A stretch of 48,725 nucleotides of DNA, taken from Salinimicrobium catena (GTDB lineage Bacteria; Bacteroidota; Bacteroidia; Flavobacteriales; Flavobacteriaceae). Below are positions 20,698-29,186 of the stretch, piece by piece. Where the stretch lies: contig NZ_FNGG01000012.1 in NCBI RefSeq assembly GCF_900102915.1, positions 1-48,725 on the forward strand. Direction: 5' to 3'. The notes beneath the pieces were generated by a model, which did not search any database, was not told the DNA's origin, and saw only the letters and a program-made list of their open reading frames with translations. Every line of letters begins with the position of its first letter. Positions within the stretch are counted from its first letter, which is position 1. A program made the position numbers and the translations under genes.

Positions 20698-21312
20698 ATG
20701 GATTATATAAATTTATTCGTACGAAGCATTTTCATTGAAAACATGATCTTTGCTTACTTCCTTGGAATGTGTTCGTACTTAGCAGTATCTAAAACGGTGA
20801 AAACAGGGGTTGGATTAGGACTGGCTGTGGTATTCGTACTTTCTATCACTGTGCCTATCAACTTTTTGTTAGACCAGTATCTGTTGAGACCGGGAGCCTT
20901 ATCCTGGTTAGGAGCAGAATATGCAACTATTGACCTTAGCTTTTTGAGCTTTATCATGTTCATCGCGGTTATCGCGGCCATGGTGCAGCTTGTGGAAATG
21001 GTCGTGGAGAAATTCGCGCCGGCCCTTTATGGGGCATTAGGTATCTTCCTTCCGTTGATCGCGGTGAACTGTGCCATCCTTGGAGGATCGTTGTTCATGC
21101 AGCAAAAAGATTTCGGCGGAATTGGAGAAGCGGCTACTTATGGCTTCGGAAGTGGTATAGGCTGGTTCCTTGCCATTCTTGGAATTGCTGCTATCCGTGA
21201 GAAGATAGCATACTCCAACGTACCGGCTCCTTTGAAAGGATTGGGTATTACCTTTATCATTACCGGATTAATGGCCTTAGGGTTCATGAGTTTTATGGGA
21301 ATCAAATTATAG
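20698..21312 (+). CDS. nqrE: Na+-translocating NADH-quinone reductase subunit E
   Basis: This 204-residue six-helix membrane subunit is homologous to NqrD and RnfA. The conserved '[19 protein letters not shown]' near the N-terminus and '[20 protein letters not shown]' in the middle each supply a Cys of the kind that holds the intramembrane iron centre in this complex (known from NQR structures). The length is normal. It lies 24 nt after nqrD and 9 nt before nqrF. Confidence 0.97.
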   Translation: MDYINLFVRSIFIENMIFAYFLGMCSYLAVSKTVKTGVGLGLAVVFVLSITVPINFLLDQYLLRPGALSWLGAEYATIDLSFLSFIMFIAVIAAMVQLVEMVVEKFAPALYGALGIFLPLIAVNCAILGGSLFMQQKDFGGIGEAATYGFGSGIGWFLAILGIAAIREKIAYSNVPAPLKGLGITFIITGLMALGFMSFMGIKL

Positions 21313-21321
21313 AGAGAAGTA

Positions 21322-22611
21322 ATGGAAGTAATTATAGCAAGTGTAATCGTATTTTTAGTATTGATCCTTATCCTGGTTTCCATCTTATTGGGAGCTAAGG
21401 CAAAACTGATCCCTTCAGGGCCGGTTACGATCAATATTAACGGAGAAAAAGATTTGGAAGTAGGTTCCGGCGGAACCCTGCTTTCTACGCTGGGTGAGAA
21501 CAAATTGTTCCTGCCTTCTGCCTGTGGGGGTGGAGGTACCTGTATCCAGTGTAAATGTATAGTTTCTGAAGGTGGAGGTACTATCCTTCCAACTGAAGAA
21601 CCTCACTTCACCCGTAAAGAGATCGCCGATGGATGGCGTCTTGGTTGCCAGGTGAAAGTGAAGCAGGACATGAAGATCCAGATCCCTGAAGAGATCTTTG
21701 GGATCAAGAAATGGGAAGCTAAAGTGGTTAGTAACTATAACGTGGCCTCTTTCATCAAGGAGTTCGTTGTGGAGATCCCTGAAGATATGGACTACAAAGC
21801 AGGAGGATATATCCAGATCGAGATCCCTAAGTGTGAGGTGAAGTATGAGGATATGGACATCACCGCGCACCCAGAGGAGCATCCCGGAGAACCTGATAAG
21901 TTCAAAATGGAGTGGGACAAGTTCAACCTTTGGCCGCTGGTGATGAAGAACCCAGAAGTGGTGGAAAGAGCCTACTCTATGGCTTCTTACCCTGCCGAAG
22001 GTAGAAGGATCATGCTTAACGTTCGTGTTGCTACTCCGCCATGGGATAGAGCTAAGAACGACTGGATGTCTGTAAACCCCGGAGTTGCCTCTTCTTATAT
22101 CTTTAACTGTAAGGAAGGAGATACGGTAACTATCTCAGGACCGTTTGGTGAGTTCTTCATCAACCACTCAGATGCCGAGATGCTTTACGTGGGTGGTGGT
22201 GCCGGAATGGCTCCAATGCGTTCGCACCTGTATCACCTTTTCAGAACCCTTAAGACCGACAGGAAAGTGACTTACTGGTACGGTGGTCGTTCTAAGCGAG
22301 AATTGTTCTACACAGAACACTTCAGAGCTTTGGAAAGAGACTTCCCTAACTTCAAGTTCTACATCGCCTTGTCTGAGCCTTTAGAGGAAGATAACTGGAA
22401 AGAGAAAAAAGGAATTGACGGGGAAGGTGACGGATTCGTAGGATTCATCCACCAGGTGGTGATCGATAACTACTTAAGCCATCATGATGAGCCCGAAGAA
22501 ATAGAATTCTATTTCTGTGGACCTCCATTGATGAACAAGGCTGTTGAGAAAATGGCCGAAGACTTTGGAGTGCCGCCAGAGAATGTGAGATTCGATGACT
22601 TTGGAGGATAA
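21322..22611 (+). CDS. nqrF: Na+-translocating NADH-quinone reductase subunit F
   Basis: This 429-residue NADH-oxidising subunit takes electrons from NADH through FAD to a 2Fe-2S cluster. Residues 3-25 form the membrane anchor. The ferredoxin domain has cluster ligands Cys68, Cys74, Cys77 and Cys109 ([10 protein letters not shown]...LGCQVKV). The flavin domain shows 'RAYSMASYP' (FAD), '[12 protein letters not shown]' (NADH phosphates) and the C-terminal '[15 protein letters not shown]'. It is the last gene of the six-gene operon and is followed by a strong terminator. Confidence 0.97.
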   Translation: MEVIIASVIVFLVLILILVSILLGAKAKLIPSGPVTININGEKDLEVGSGGTLLSTLGENKLFLPSACGGGGTCIQCKCIVSEGGGTILPTEEPHFTRKEIADGWRLGCQVKVKQDMKIQIPEEIFGIKKWEAKVVSNYNVASFIKEFVVEIPEDMDYKAGGYIQIEIPKCEVKYEDMDITAHPEEHPGEPDKFKMEWDKFNLWPLVMKNPEVVERAYSMASYPAEGRRIMLNVRVATPPWDRAKNDWMSVNPGVASSYIFNCKEGDTVTISGPFGEFFINHSDAEMLYVGGGAGMAPMRSHLYHLFRTLKTDRKVTYWYGGRSKRELFYTEHFRALERDFPNFKFYIALSEPLEEDNWKEKKGIDGEGDGFVGFIHQVVIDNYLSHHDEPEEIEFYFCGPPLMNKAVEKMAEDFGVPPENVRFDDFGG

Positions 22612-22634
22612 GACCTTCAAAATATATTATAGGA

Positions 22635-22663
22635 ACAGCCGTCATTTGACGGCTGTTTTTTTT
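22635..22663 (+). terminator. Intrinsic terminator of the nqr operon
   Basis: A 9-bp perfect stem ACAGCCGTC / GACGGCTGT with a 4-nt loop is followed by a run of T, 23 nt after the nqrF stop. It separates nqrABCDEF from the next gene. Confidence 0.92.
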
Positions 22664-22717
22664 GCTCCCTATAAAAAGGGAAAATGAAAAGGCTTTTTTA
22701 ACGTCGGTAATAAAGCG

Positions 22718-22725
22718 TAAATTTG
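22718..22725 (+). promoter_or_regulatory. TAAATTTG -7 box directly before the 118-residue gene
   Basis: The perfect TAnnTTTG box ends 4 nt before the ATG at 22730, so the mRNA would be leaderless or nearly so. No convincing TTTG -33 element is seen at 19-21 nt upstream, only a T-run. It would drive the unknown gene and apbE independently of nqr. Confidence 0.55.
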
Positions 22726-22729
22726 TGTC

Positions 22730-23086
22730 ATGTCAAAATTAACAGATCAGGAGCTGCATAACCTTGCCATGAATATTGTGGGCAAGGACCTCGAAGACCA
22801 GGGCTACGAATTTCTGGGAGTGAACAGTGAATTCAAAAAAGATCCGCAATTTGTGGCTTTAAAGAATAAGAAACTGCACTTTGTGATCGTGAGGGCTATT
22901 GAATACCCTCATGACCCGAAAGAGATCCCGTACATTTTCCTGGAATCTGTAAAGCAGCATGCGCTTAAGTTTGACGCCAAAACCTATTATGCCGGGGTAG
23001 GGCTCGCCAACTCCCGTGATTACGAGTTGCCCGTTTCCACCACAGATGATTATGTGGTGAACTACGCCGGCCTTCAAGAGATCTAA
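22730..23086 (+). CDS. Conserved protein of unknown function between nqrF and apbE
   Basis: This 118-residue soluble protein has no signal peptide and no membrane segment. It has an N-terminal helix (LTDQELHNLAMNIVGKDL), then alternating strands and helices: 'FVALKNKKLHFVIVRAIEYP', 'FLESVKQHALKF', 'KTYYAGVGLANSR', 'DDYVVNYAGLQEI'. I do not recognise a named domain. It lies after the nqr terminator, has its own likely promoter, and ends only 3 nt before apbE, so it is probably co-transcribed with the flavin transferase. A role in NQR assembly or flavinylation is an inference from position only. Confidence 0.85.
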   Translation: MSKLTDQELHNLAMNIVGKDLEDQGYEFLGVNSEFKKDPQFVALKNKKLHFVIVRAIEYPHDPKEIPYIFLESVKQHALKFDAKTYYAGVGLANSRDYELPVSTTDDYVVNYAGLQEI

Positions 23087-23089
23087 AAA

Positions 23090-24118
23090 ATGAAAAAATT
23101 TCCCTCTTTTCAAACTATCCTTATCCTCTTTCTTATCGGCCTGTTGACTTCCTGTAACTCAGGACCAAGTAAACAAACTGCTGCCGGGGAAGCCTTAGGG
23201 ACAACTTATAATATCACCTATTATTCCGAAGAAGACCTTGCTTTAGACATAGCTCTCGACTCCATTTTTGAAAGGGTGAACCAGTCCATGAGCACCTACA
23301 GGGAAGGATCCGATATTTCCCGTCTCAATAGCGGTGATTCCCTGGTGAAGGTGGATACGCTGTTCAGAAATGTTTTCAGGCTTTCTGAAAAGGTTTATAT
23401 GGAAAGCAAAGGATATTTTGATCCCACGGTGGGAAATCTTGTGAATTTCTACGGATTTGGCCCGGAGCGAAGCGAGAAGATCCTCGATACCGCTAGTGTG
23501 GATTCGCTTATGCAATATGTAGGGCTGGATAAGATCAGTTTAACCGAAGCAGGAGAAGTAAAAAGTACAGCCTCTGCTGTCTATCTTGATTTTAATGCCG
23601 TAGCTAAAGGTTACACCATAGATCTAATAGGGCATTACCTGGAATCCCGAAAGGTGGATAATTACCTCGTCGAGTTGGGCGGGGAGTTATTGGCAAAGGG
23701 TGAAAATCTAGAGAAAGCTGCTCCCTGGACTGTGGGTATTGATGATCCCGAACAGCAGGCAGAAAACCGCACTCTTACGGCTGCAGTTAAGCTGAAGGAT
23801 CGCGCCATGGCCACTTCAGGAAACTATCGCAAGAATCGGATCGATCCTGCTACCGGAAAAATGTACGTTCACACTATAAATCCGCTGACCGGTTACGCCG
23901 AGAAAAGTGACGTGCTGAGCGCTTCTGTACTGGCCGAAAATTGTGCTCTGGCCGATGCCTATGCCACTGCTTTCATGGCTATGGGGCTAGAACGCTCTAA
24001 TGAGATGCTGTCAAAACTGGAAACGGTGGACGCTTATTTGATCTACGCAAAAGAGGACGGTAGTATGGGAAAATATGCTACGGCCGGTTTTGAGGAAGTG
24101 CTTGTAGACCTGGATTAG
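23090..24118 (+). CDS. apbE: FAD:protein FMN transferase (ApbE), lipoprotein
   Basis: This 342-residue lipoprotein has a signal peptide ending in LLTSC, with Cys22 as the lipidation site. ApbE enzymes split FAD and attach FMN by a phosphoester bond to Thr in S/T-G-A-T-type motifs; in NQR the targets are NqrB and NqrC. Family motifs seen are 'ALGTTYNITYY', 'FDPTVGNLVNFYGFGP', 'LDFNAVAKGYTIDLIGHYL', 'VELGGELLAKG', 'ATSGNYRK' and 'HTINPLTGYAEKSDVLSASVLAENCALADAYATAFMAMG'. Its place just after nqrABCDEF, whose NqrC has SGAT, fits this job. No terminator is obvious. Confidence 0.95.
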   Translation: MKKFPSFQTILILFLIGLLTSCNSGPSKQTAAGEALGTTYNITYYSEEDLALDIALDSIFERVNQSMSTYREGSDISRLNSGDSLVKVDTLFRNVFRLSEKVYMESKGYFDPTVGNLVNFYGFGPERSEKILDTASVDSLMQYVGLDKISLTEAGEVKSTASAVYLDFNAVAKGYTIDLIGHYLESRKVDNYLVELGGELLAKGENLEKAAPWTVGIDDPEQQAENRTLTAAVKLKDRAMATSGNYRKNRIDPATGKMYVHTINPLTGYAEKSDVLSASVLAENCALADAYATAFMAMGLERSNEMLSKLETVDAYLIYAKEDGSMGKYATAGFEEVLVDLD

Positions 24119-24201
24119 AAAAGAGAATAAAGAGGAGAGAAAAAAGACTTTTCATATTTACATTTTAAGATTCTCTTTTATTCAAACCTGAAAGGAACTG
24201 A

Positions 24202-24235
24202 CCGGTTGACCAATCCCCAATCTCCTATTAACTGA
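24202..24235. repeat. Intergenic 'GGGGATTGG' phrase (reverse orientation)
   Basis: The tail of the apbE-methyltransferase spacer reads CCAATCCCCAATCTCC, the reverse complement of the GGGGATTGG-type words that recur at about 40.1, 40.2, 41.8, 46.8 and 48.06 kb. It is the only clear copy I see in the first 33 kb. It abuts the 3' end of the methyltransferase gene. Confidence 0.5.
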
Positions 24236-25006
24236 TCACTTTTTTCGCGCCACCGGAATGATCTCTCCCTTGGCCAGCCTGTACCGGTCCACCATTGCAG
24301 GTAACATTTTGGAGGTCATATCCACTTCTTCCACTTTGAAACCGATACTTCTTAGCTTGTCAAAATAGTCCCTGCCGTACACCCGCACGTGATCGTACTG
24401 CCCAAAGATCCTTGCCCGCTCTTTAGAGTCGGTGATGGAATCATCTTCAAAAGTGGTTTCCCGGTTCAGGTCCTGCGGAATTTGTAAGATGGCCGTACCT
24501 CCCGGTGCCAGGATCCTGTACAGCTCCTGCATGGCCTTTTGATCATCGGGAATATGCTCCAGCACATGATTGCAAAGAATGAAGTCGAAGGAATTGTCTT
24601 TAAAAGGTAAATTACAGATATCAGCTTTTACATCAGCTAACGGACTCTCAAGGTCGGTGGTGGTGTAATCCAGGTTCTCCAGCTTTCTAAAGCGCTTGTA
24701 AAAAGCCTGTTCAGGGGCAAAATGCAGAACTTTATGTGGTTTGGTAAAGAAACTGGTATTTTCCTGCAGGTAAAGCCAAAGCAGCCGATGCCTTTCCAGC
24801 GAAAGGGTAGAGGGGGAGAGCACGTTCTCCCGCTGATGCTCGTATCCGTAAGGCAGGAATTTCCTGAAGCTTTTTCCGTCAATGGGATCAGTATATCGGT
24901 TTCCTTTGAGGCTTAACAGTAAAAAAGGCCTGGCAAAATAACTCAGTCTGATGAGGATGGGCCGGGGAATACGGTTAAGCAGGAATTTAAAGGCTTTCTT
25001 GATCAT
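24236..25006 (-). CDS. Class I SAM-dependent methyltransferase
   Basis: This 256-residue protein has a C-terminal two-thirds of Methyltransf_11 type: 'HKVLHFAPEQAFYKRFRKL' (variant motif I), 'YTTTDLESPLADVKADICNLPFKDNSFDFILCNHVLEHI' (motifs II-IV) and 'LAPGGTAILQIP'. The N-terminal ~70 residues (RPFLLLSLKGNRYTDPIDGKSFRKFLPYG) are basic and include a short Tyr/Gly-rich segment seen in related Bacteroidota enzymes. The substrate is unknown. Its ATG overlaps the stop of the NUMOD4/HNH-like gene by ATGA, so it is the fourth gene of a tight operon. Confidence 0.88.
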   Translation of the reverse strand: MIKKAFKFLLNRIPRPILIRLSYFARPFLLLSLKGNRYTDPIDGKSFRKFLPYGYEHQRENVLSPSTLSLERHRLLWLYLQENTSFFTKPHKVLHFAPEQAFYKRFRKLENLDYTTTDLESPLADVKADICNLPFKDNSFDFILCNHVLEHIPDDQKAMQELYRILAPGGTAILQIPQDLNRETTFEDDSITDSKERARIFGQYDHVRVYGRDYFDKLRSIGFKVEEVDMTSKMLPAMVDRYRLAKGEIIPVARKK

Positions 25007-25566
25007 ACCTTGATGTCGCCCCAGTTTTCTCCCGATTTGATTCTGTAAAGCTGCATTTCTGAAACCCCGAATTGTTTAGCCAGAACTTTAATTCTTGTCT
25101 TGCGTTTGGGGTCCAGCAGTTTTTTCTTCAGGATCACTGCCTGCGCATAGGTGAGCTTGGAATAGCATTTTAAAGTACCCCTGCGGCGCTTCACTTTGTT
25201 CTCCTTCACCTGCGGATTTTCCTGCTGGTGGGCCACCCACTCGTCTTTGTTGGCCCAGGCGAGGTTGTCTGCCCGATTTTCGGTTTTGTTGTAGTTAAGG
25301 TGAATAACGTACTCGTCATCCTCCTTTTTCTTCAGGAAAAGTTCGGCAACCACGCGGTGTATGTAGCAGGCCTGTTTCTTTCCGTTCTTCAAATTCGCGA
25401 CAAAGGTGAGGAAACCCTGCGATTTTCCGCCTTTCAGCAGTACGCCTTTAGGATTCTTTACATAGCTGATGACCCTCCCATAGTTGGAGATCTCATAGCG
25501 GAACCTGTCCTGCCAGGTCTCCTTGTGGTAAGGTTTCCATCTTTCCTGTCGAAAATTCTTAATCAT
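25003..25566 (-). CDS. NUMOD4/HNH-like DNA-binding protein with C-terminal helix-turn-helix
   Basis: This protein is 187 residues from the ATG at 25566. The open frame extends 14 codons upstream into map, but the ATG that overlaps the map stop (ATGATTAA) is the natural start. Residues 9-45 resemble NUMOD4 (RWKPY...YEISNYGRVISY). Residues 68-107 resemble the HNH core of homing endonucleases (YIHRVVAELF, then VIHLNYNKTENRADNLAWAN). The usual 'NHIDGNKxNN' is changed to 'IHLNYNKTEN', so the metal site is probably damaged. Residues 158-180 (KVLAKQFGVSEMQLYRIKSG) form a helix-turn-helix. Although the fold is that of a mobile nuclease, it sits inside a housekeeping operon and is likely domesticated as a DNA-binding protein; that is inference. 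Confidence 0.82.
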   Translation of the reverse strand: MIKNFRQERWKPYHKETWQDRFRYEISNYGRVISYVKNPKGVLLKGGKSQGFLTFVANLKNGKKQACYIHRVVAELFLKKKEDDEYVIHLNYNKTENRADNLAWANKDEWVAHQQENPQVKENKVKRRRGTLKCYSKLTYAQAVILKKKLLDPKRKTRIKVLAKQFGVSEMQLYRIKSGENWGDIKV

Positions 25567-26383
25567 TGAAGTTGATGCTTGTCGCTCTGAATTCGTCCTC
25601 CTCGTCACTGCTGATGCCTAGAGCCTCATAAATGTAATGAAAAGTTGATAATAGTTCGGGTTTTCCGTCTACCAATGCAACATCATGCTCAAAATGCGCG
25701 CTGGGCTTATTATCGGCAGTAAGTATGGTCCACCCGTCCCTGAGCTGCTTGATGCGGTGAGTTCCGGCATTGATCATCGGCTCAATGGCCACCACCATGC
25801 CTTCCACGAATTTCTTTCCGCGGCCCCTTTTTCCGTAGTTGGGCATTTCGGGATCTTCGTGCATTTTCTCTCCCAGGCCATGTCCTACCAGCTCCCTCAC
25901 CACTCCAAAGCCGTGTTTTTCCGCGTATTGCTGAATGGCAAAACCCACGTCTCCAACCCGGTTGCCGGCCTTGAATTCTCTGATCCCCACGTAAAGGGAT
26001 TCTTTGGTGACCTTCAGTAACTTTTCAGTTTCCGGGTCGATCTTTCCAACCGGAAAGGTGTAGGCGTGATCTCCGTAAAAGCCGTGTTTTTTGGCGCCAC
26101 AGTCAATAGAGATAATATCTCCTTCCTCAAGAGGCTTATCGTTGGGTATCCCGTGTACCACCTGGGCGTTCGGGCTCATGCAAAGCGTGTTCGGGAAATC
26201 GTACATTCCTAAAAATCCCGGTTCGGCTCCGTGATCGCGGATGAACTCTTCGGCCAACTTGTCCAGGTGAAGTGTGGTCACTCCGGGTTTTACCTCTGCG
26301 GCCAACATTCCCAGGGTTTTGGAAACGATCAGCGCGCTTTCCCTCATTAATTCAATTTCTTCTCTTGTTTTAGGTATGATCAT
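25559..26383 (-). CDS. map: Type I methionine aminopeptidase
   Basis: This 274-residue enzyme removes the initiator Met from new proteins. The metal-binding residues of the M24 fold are visible in order: 'ISIDCGAKKHGFYGDHAYTF' (two Asp), 'ELVGHGLGEKMHEDPEMPNYG' (His), 'VVAIEPMINAG' (Glu) and 'SAHFEHDVALV' (Glu in the last metal motif). It starts with the usual 'MIIPKTREEIELMRESALIVSKTL'. Its ATG shares bases with the stop of the HAD gene (TGATG), and its end overlaps the NUMOD4/HNH-like gene by 8 bp, so translational coupling is likely. Confidence 0.97.
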   Translation of the reverse strand: MIIPKTREEIELMRESALIVSKTLGMLAAEVKPGVTTLHLDKLAEEFIRDHGAEPGFLGMYDFPNTLCMSPNAQVVHGIPNDKPLEEGDIISIDCGAKKHGFYGDHAYTFPVGKIDPETEKLLKVTKESLYVGIREFKAGNRVGDVGFAIQQYAEKHGFGVVRELVGHGLGEKMHEDPEMPNYGKRGRGKKFVEGMVVAIEPMINAGTHRIKQLRDGWTILTADNKPSAHFEHDVALVDGKPELLSTFHYIYEALGISSDEEDEFRATSINFND

Positions 26384-26796
26384 CAGAATTTCTTAAAAAT
26401 GTTTATCAGCCGCTTTTTTTTCTTCGGAAGAACGGGGGCAACAGGTTTGGTGTTGGTGAGTTGATGGTACATCTCACCCCATGGGGGAAGGCCGTTGATG
26501 TTGCGGTCATCTATAAAAAGATCGGCCAGGATCTTTCTGCTTATCCCGTCTTCATACTCCTCTTCTGGATAACTGCGATTAACCGCGTAAAACTCAATGC
26601 CCCTGCTTTCGCAGAACTCCACGGCTTCCTCCAGCTTTACACCGCTGCGGTAGGTCCACAGAATTAGCTGGTGGCCTTCCTGCTGAAGTTTCTTCAGGGT
26701 TTCAAAGGCGAACAGGATCGGTTTTCCTATTTCAGGATACCGGTTTTCCACCAGGGTTCCGTCAAAATCTACCGCTATGGTCAGTAATCTAGGCAT
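26383..26796 (-). CDS. Small HAD-family hydrolase
   Basis: This 137-residue protein begins MPRLLTIAVDFDGTLVENRYP, with the HAD nucleophile and acid Asp pair (DFDGT). Motif II/III-like features are 'LILWTYRSG' and 'LADLFIDDRNINGLPPW'. The size and the 'DFDGTLVE.RYPEIG' pattern match short cap-less HAD proteins of Bacteroidota with no proven substrate. A TATTTTTG box sits 4 nt before the ATG, so this gene probably opens the HAD-map-NUMOD4-methyltransferase operon. Confidence 0.88.
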   Translation of the reverse strand: MPRLLTIAVDFDGTLVENRYPEIGKPILFAFETLKKLQQEGHQLILWTYRSGVKLEEAVEFCESRGIEFYAVNRSYPEEEYEDGISRKILADLFIDDRNINGLPPWGEMYHQLTNTKPVAPVLPKKKKRLINIFKKF

Positions 26797-26800
26797 GGCG

Positions 26801-26808
26801 CAAAAATA
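26801..26808 (-). promoter_or_regulatory. TATTTTTG -7 box of the HAD-map operon
   Basis: On the minus strand a perfect TAnnTTTG box lies 4 nt before the ATG at 26796. This implies a leaderless or very short-leader mRNA. The -33 region is not recognisable. Confidence 0.5.
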
Positions 26809-26847
26809 AGAAGAATTATAGCATTTTTGAAGTTTAGGGGTGCAGAT

Positions 26848-27408
26848 CTATTCGTAGGAATGCTTGTAATCCTCTCCCGAAACTATAGCTGCAATGTCTT
26901 CTTCAAAACTTTTCTGCGGATACTCCACAAAACGATTTACTTCCTTCCCGTCTTTGTAAAAAATTATGGTAGGCACATAAGTGATGTCGTACTCTTTATG
27001 AAGGTCGTTCGGCAGGGTCTTATCCTCTTCCACGGCCTTCATTTCGAGTCTGTCCATGTCGTAATCGCTTTCCCCAAGCAGCTTCAGGAAGCGCGGTACC
27101 TGCAACTGACTGTCTGAACACCAGGTGCCCATGAAAAGTTTGATCTCATAGTCGTTGATGTTGTTCTTGATAGTTTCCAGTGCCTCGGGTGAAGGTTCAT
27201 AGGTGGTATAATTCGGGTCGAACCACGCATCATGAGGAGCCTGCGTAAGATCGCTTTTTTGAATGCTCCCCACCAGGATATCATTCTGTTCTTCCTGTAC
27301 GGGAGGGGCGGGGATGGTCGTTGTTTCTTCGGTTTCTTTGTTTTTCTGGTTTGAGCTTCCGCAGTTGACAGCGGTTAAGACTGCTAGTGTATAAAGGAAT
27401 ATTTTCAT
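26848..27408 (-). CDS. Thioredoxin-fold protein, probable lipoprotein, with CSDS in place of CxxC
   Basis: This 186-residue protein has an N-terminal hydrophobic segment ending AVLTAVNC, a probable though loose lipobox (Cys16). A Glu/Thr/Pro-rich linker follows, then a thioredoxin fold with 'IKLFMGTWCSDSQLQVPRFLKLL' and the cis-proline loop 'YVPTIIFYKDGKEVNRF'. The usual CxxC is CSDS, so the resolving Cys is missing and it cannot be a normal dithiol oxidoreductase. Its ATG shares a base with the gpmI stop (TAATG), so the two are co-transcribed. A monothiol, scavenging or non-redox role is possible. Confidence 0.85.
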   Translation of the reverse strand: MKIFLYTLAVLTAVNCGSSNQKNKETEETTTIPAPPVQEEQNDILVGSIQKSDLTQAPHDAWFDPNYTTYEPSPEALETIKNNINDYEIKLFMGTWCSDSQLQVPRFLKLLGESDYDMDRLEMKAVEEDKTLPNDLHKEYDITYVPTIIFYKDGKEVNRFVEYPQKSFEEDIAAIVSGEDYKHSYE

Positions 27409-28925
27409 TAAAAAAGTGGATTTTGGGTCATTAATTCTGGCTTTTCTATACCCATCAGTTTAAGAATGGTAGGAGCGATGTCTCCTAAAGTACCGTCCTG
27501 GATCGCCTTAACATCATTGTCAACAAGAATGAAAGGCACCGGATTGGTAGTGTGGGCGGTATTGGCGCTGCCATCAGGGTTGATCATGGTTTCACTGTTC
27601 CCGTGATCTGCGATCACCAGCACCGAGTAATCATTCTCAACCGCGGCCTCGATCACATCCTTGGCGCACTGATCTACGGTTTCGCAGGCTTTCACGGCCG
27701 CTTCAAAATCCCCGGTATGGCCAACCATATCGGGATTTGCAAAATTGAGGCAGATAAAATCAGCCGACTTCTTATTGATCTCGGGTACTATGGCATCTCG
27801 CACCTCATATGCGCTCATTTCCGGCTGCAGGTCATAGGTCGCCACTTTTGGGGAATTGATCATGATCCTTCTTTCTCCTTTAAAAGGTTTTTCCCTTCCG
27901 CCGGAAAAGAAAAAGGTCACGTGCGGATATTTTTCGGTCTCTGCTATCCTTATCTGCGTCTTCCCGGCTCGTTCCAGCACTTCTCCCAAAGTTGCTTTGA
28001 TGTCTTCCTTGCTGTAGACCACGTTGATGTTCTTAAAGGTTTCATCATAACGGGTCATGGTAACATAGTAAAGAGGTAACTTCTCCATCTCGTAGTCAGG
28101 AAAATCTTCCTGGGACAGGGCCTGGGTAAGTTGCCTGCCGCGGTCTGTCCTGAAGTTGAAGAAGATCACCACTTCCTCTTTTTTCAGGGTAGCCACAGGA
28201 TTTCCGCTTTCATCGGTCATCACTATGGGTTTGATGAACTCATCAGTAATTTCATTGTCATAGCTATGCTGAATGGCCTGCAGGGCATCGGTAGCCTTTT
28301 CACCTTTCCCTTTCACGATAAGGTCATACGCCAGTTTGGTCCTTTCCCAACGTTTGTCGCGGTCCATGGAATAGTACCGGCCGATTATTGAAGCCAGTTT
28401 ACCGTTGGTCTGCTTCAGGTGTTGCTGCAGGTCTTCTATAAAACCTTTTCCCGAATAAGGGTCTACATCTCTTCCGTCTGTAAAGGCATGTACGTATTTA
28501 TCTTTTATGCCGAATTCTTCCGCAGCCGTTAAAAGGCCTTTTAGGTGCTTGATGTGGGAGTGCACCCCGCCATCGCTCACCAGCCCCATGAAATGTATGG
28601 GTTTATTGTTCTTTTTGGCATAGTCAAAAGCCTGTTCCAGTACCGGTTCGCTGCCCAGGCTGTTGTTGTCAACGGCCATGTTGATCTTGGCCAGGTCCTG
28701 ATACACGATGCGGCCCGCTCCCAAATTCATGTGGCCCACTTCGCTGTTACCCATTTGGCCCTCGGGCAGTCCAACGTTCATACCGTCTGTGCGCAGACGG
28801 CTGTTAGGATATTTGTTATATAAGGAATCGATGAAGGGCGTGTTGGCCTTGGCCACTGCTGAAACTTCAGGGTCCTGGCCAATTCCCCACCCGTCCAGGA
28901 TCATGAGAATTACTTTCTTGTTCAT
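27408..28925 (-). CDS. gpmI: 2,3-bisphosphoglycerate-independent phosphoglycerate mutase
   Basis: This 505-residue glycolytic enzyme interconverts 3- and 2-phosphoglycerate through a phosphoserine intermediate. It starts MNKKVILMILDGWGIG (metal-binding Asp) and has the active-site Ser in 'MGNSEVGHMNLGAGR'. 'HAFTDGRDVDPYSG', 'GRYYSMDRDKRWER', 'NFANPDMVGHTG' and 'IADHGNSETM' supply further metal and substrate residues. The length is normal. The minus-strand upstream region has a TATCTTTA element near the ATG, a one-off match to TAnnTTTG. Confidence 0.97.
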   Translation of the reverse strand: MNKKVILMILDGWGIGQDPEVSAVAKANTPFIDSLYNKYPNSRLRTDGMNVGLPEGQMGNSEVGHMNLGAGRIVYQDLAKINMAVDNNSLGSEPVLEQAFDYAKKNNKPIHFMGLVSDGGVHSHIKHLKGLLTAAEEFGIKDKYVHAFTDGRDVDPYSGKGFIEDLQQHLKQTNGKLASIIGRYYSMDRDKRWERTKLAYDLIVKGKGEKATDALQAIQHSYDNEITDEFIKPIVMTDESGNPVATLKKEEVVIFFNFRTDRGRQLTQALSQEDFPDYEMEKLPLYYVTMTRYDETFKNINVVYSKEDIKATLGEVLERAGKTQIRIAETEKYPHVTFFFSGGREKPFKGERRIMINSPKVATYDLQPEMSAYEVRDAIVPEINKKSADFICLNFANPDMVGHTGDFEAAVKACETVDQCAKDVIEAAVENDYSVLVIADHGNSETMINPDGSANTAHTTNPVPFILVDNDVKAIQDGTLGDIAPTILKLMGIEKPELMTQNPLF

Positions 28926-29186
28926 GCTAAAAATTTATTTGCGTAAAGATAGGAAATCTAACGATGGTGGGCAGGTTTGCTGCTTCTGAAAATCCCTATT
29001 CGGGCTGCTAAAAAAATTAACAATTACAAGCATAATTTTTACACAATAATTTTAAGTTTAAGGAGTTATTGACTATGTTGCGCACTCGCTTAAAATACTG
29101 ATTTATACTATATTAATGATGAATTTGGCAGGTTTGGTATGACTCTTGAACAATATTTAGCCCTTAACTAAAATTAACAGAACGAT

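Noticed and set aside
24119-24180. AAAAGAGAAT ... ATTCTCTTTT inverted repeat after apbE
   Set aside because: The arms are A/T-rich with a loop of about 40 nt and no clear T-run, so a terminator call is too weak.
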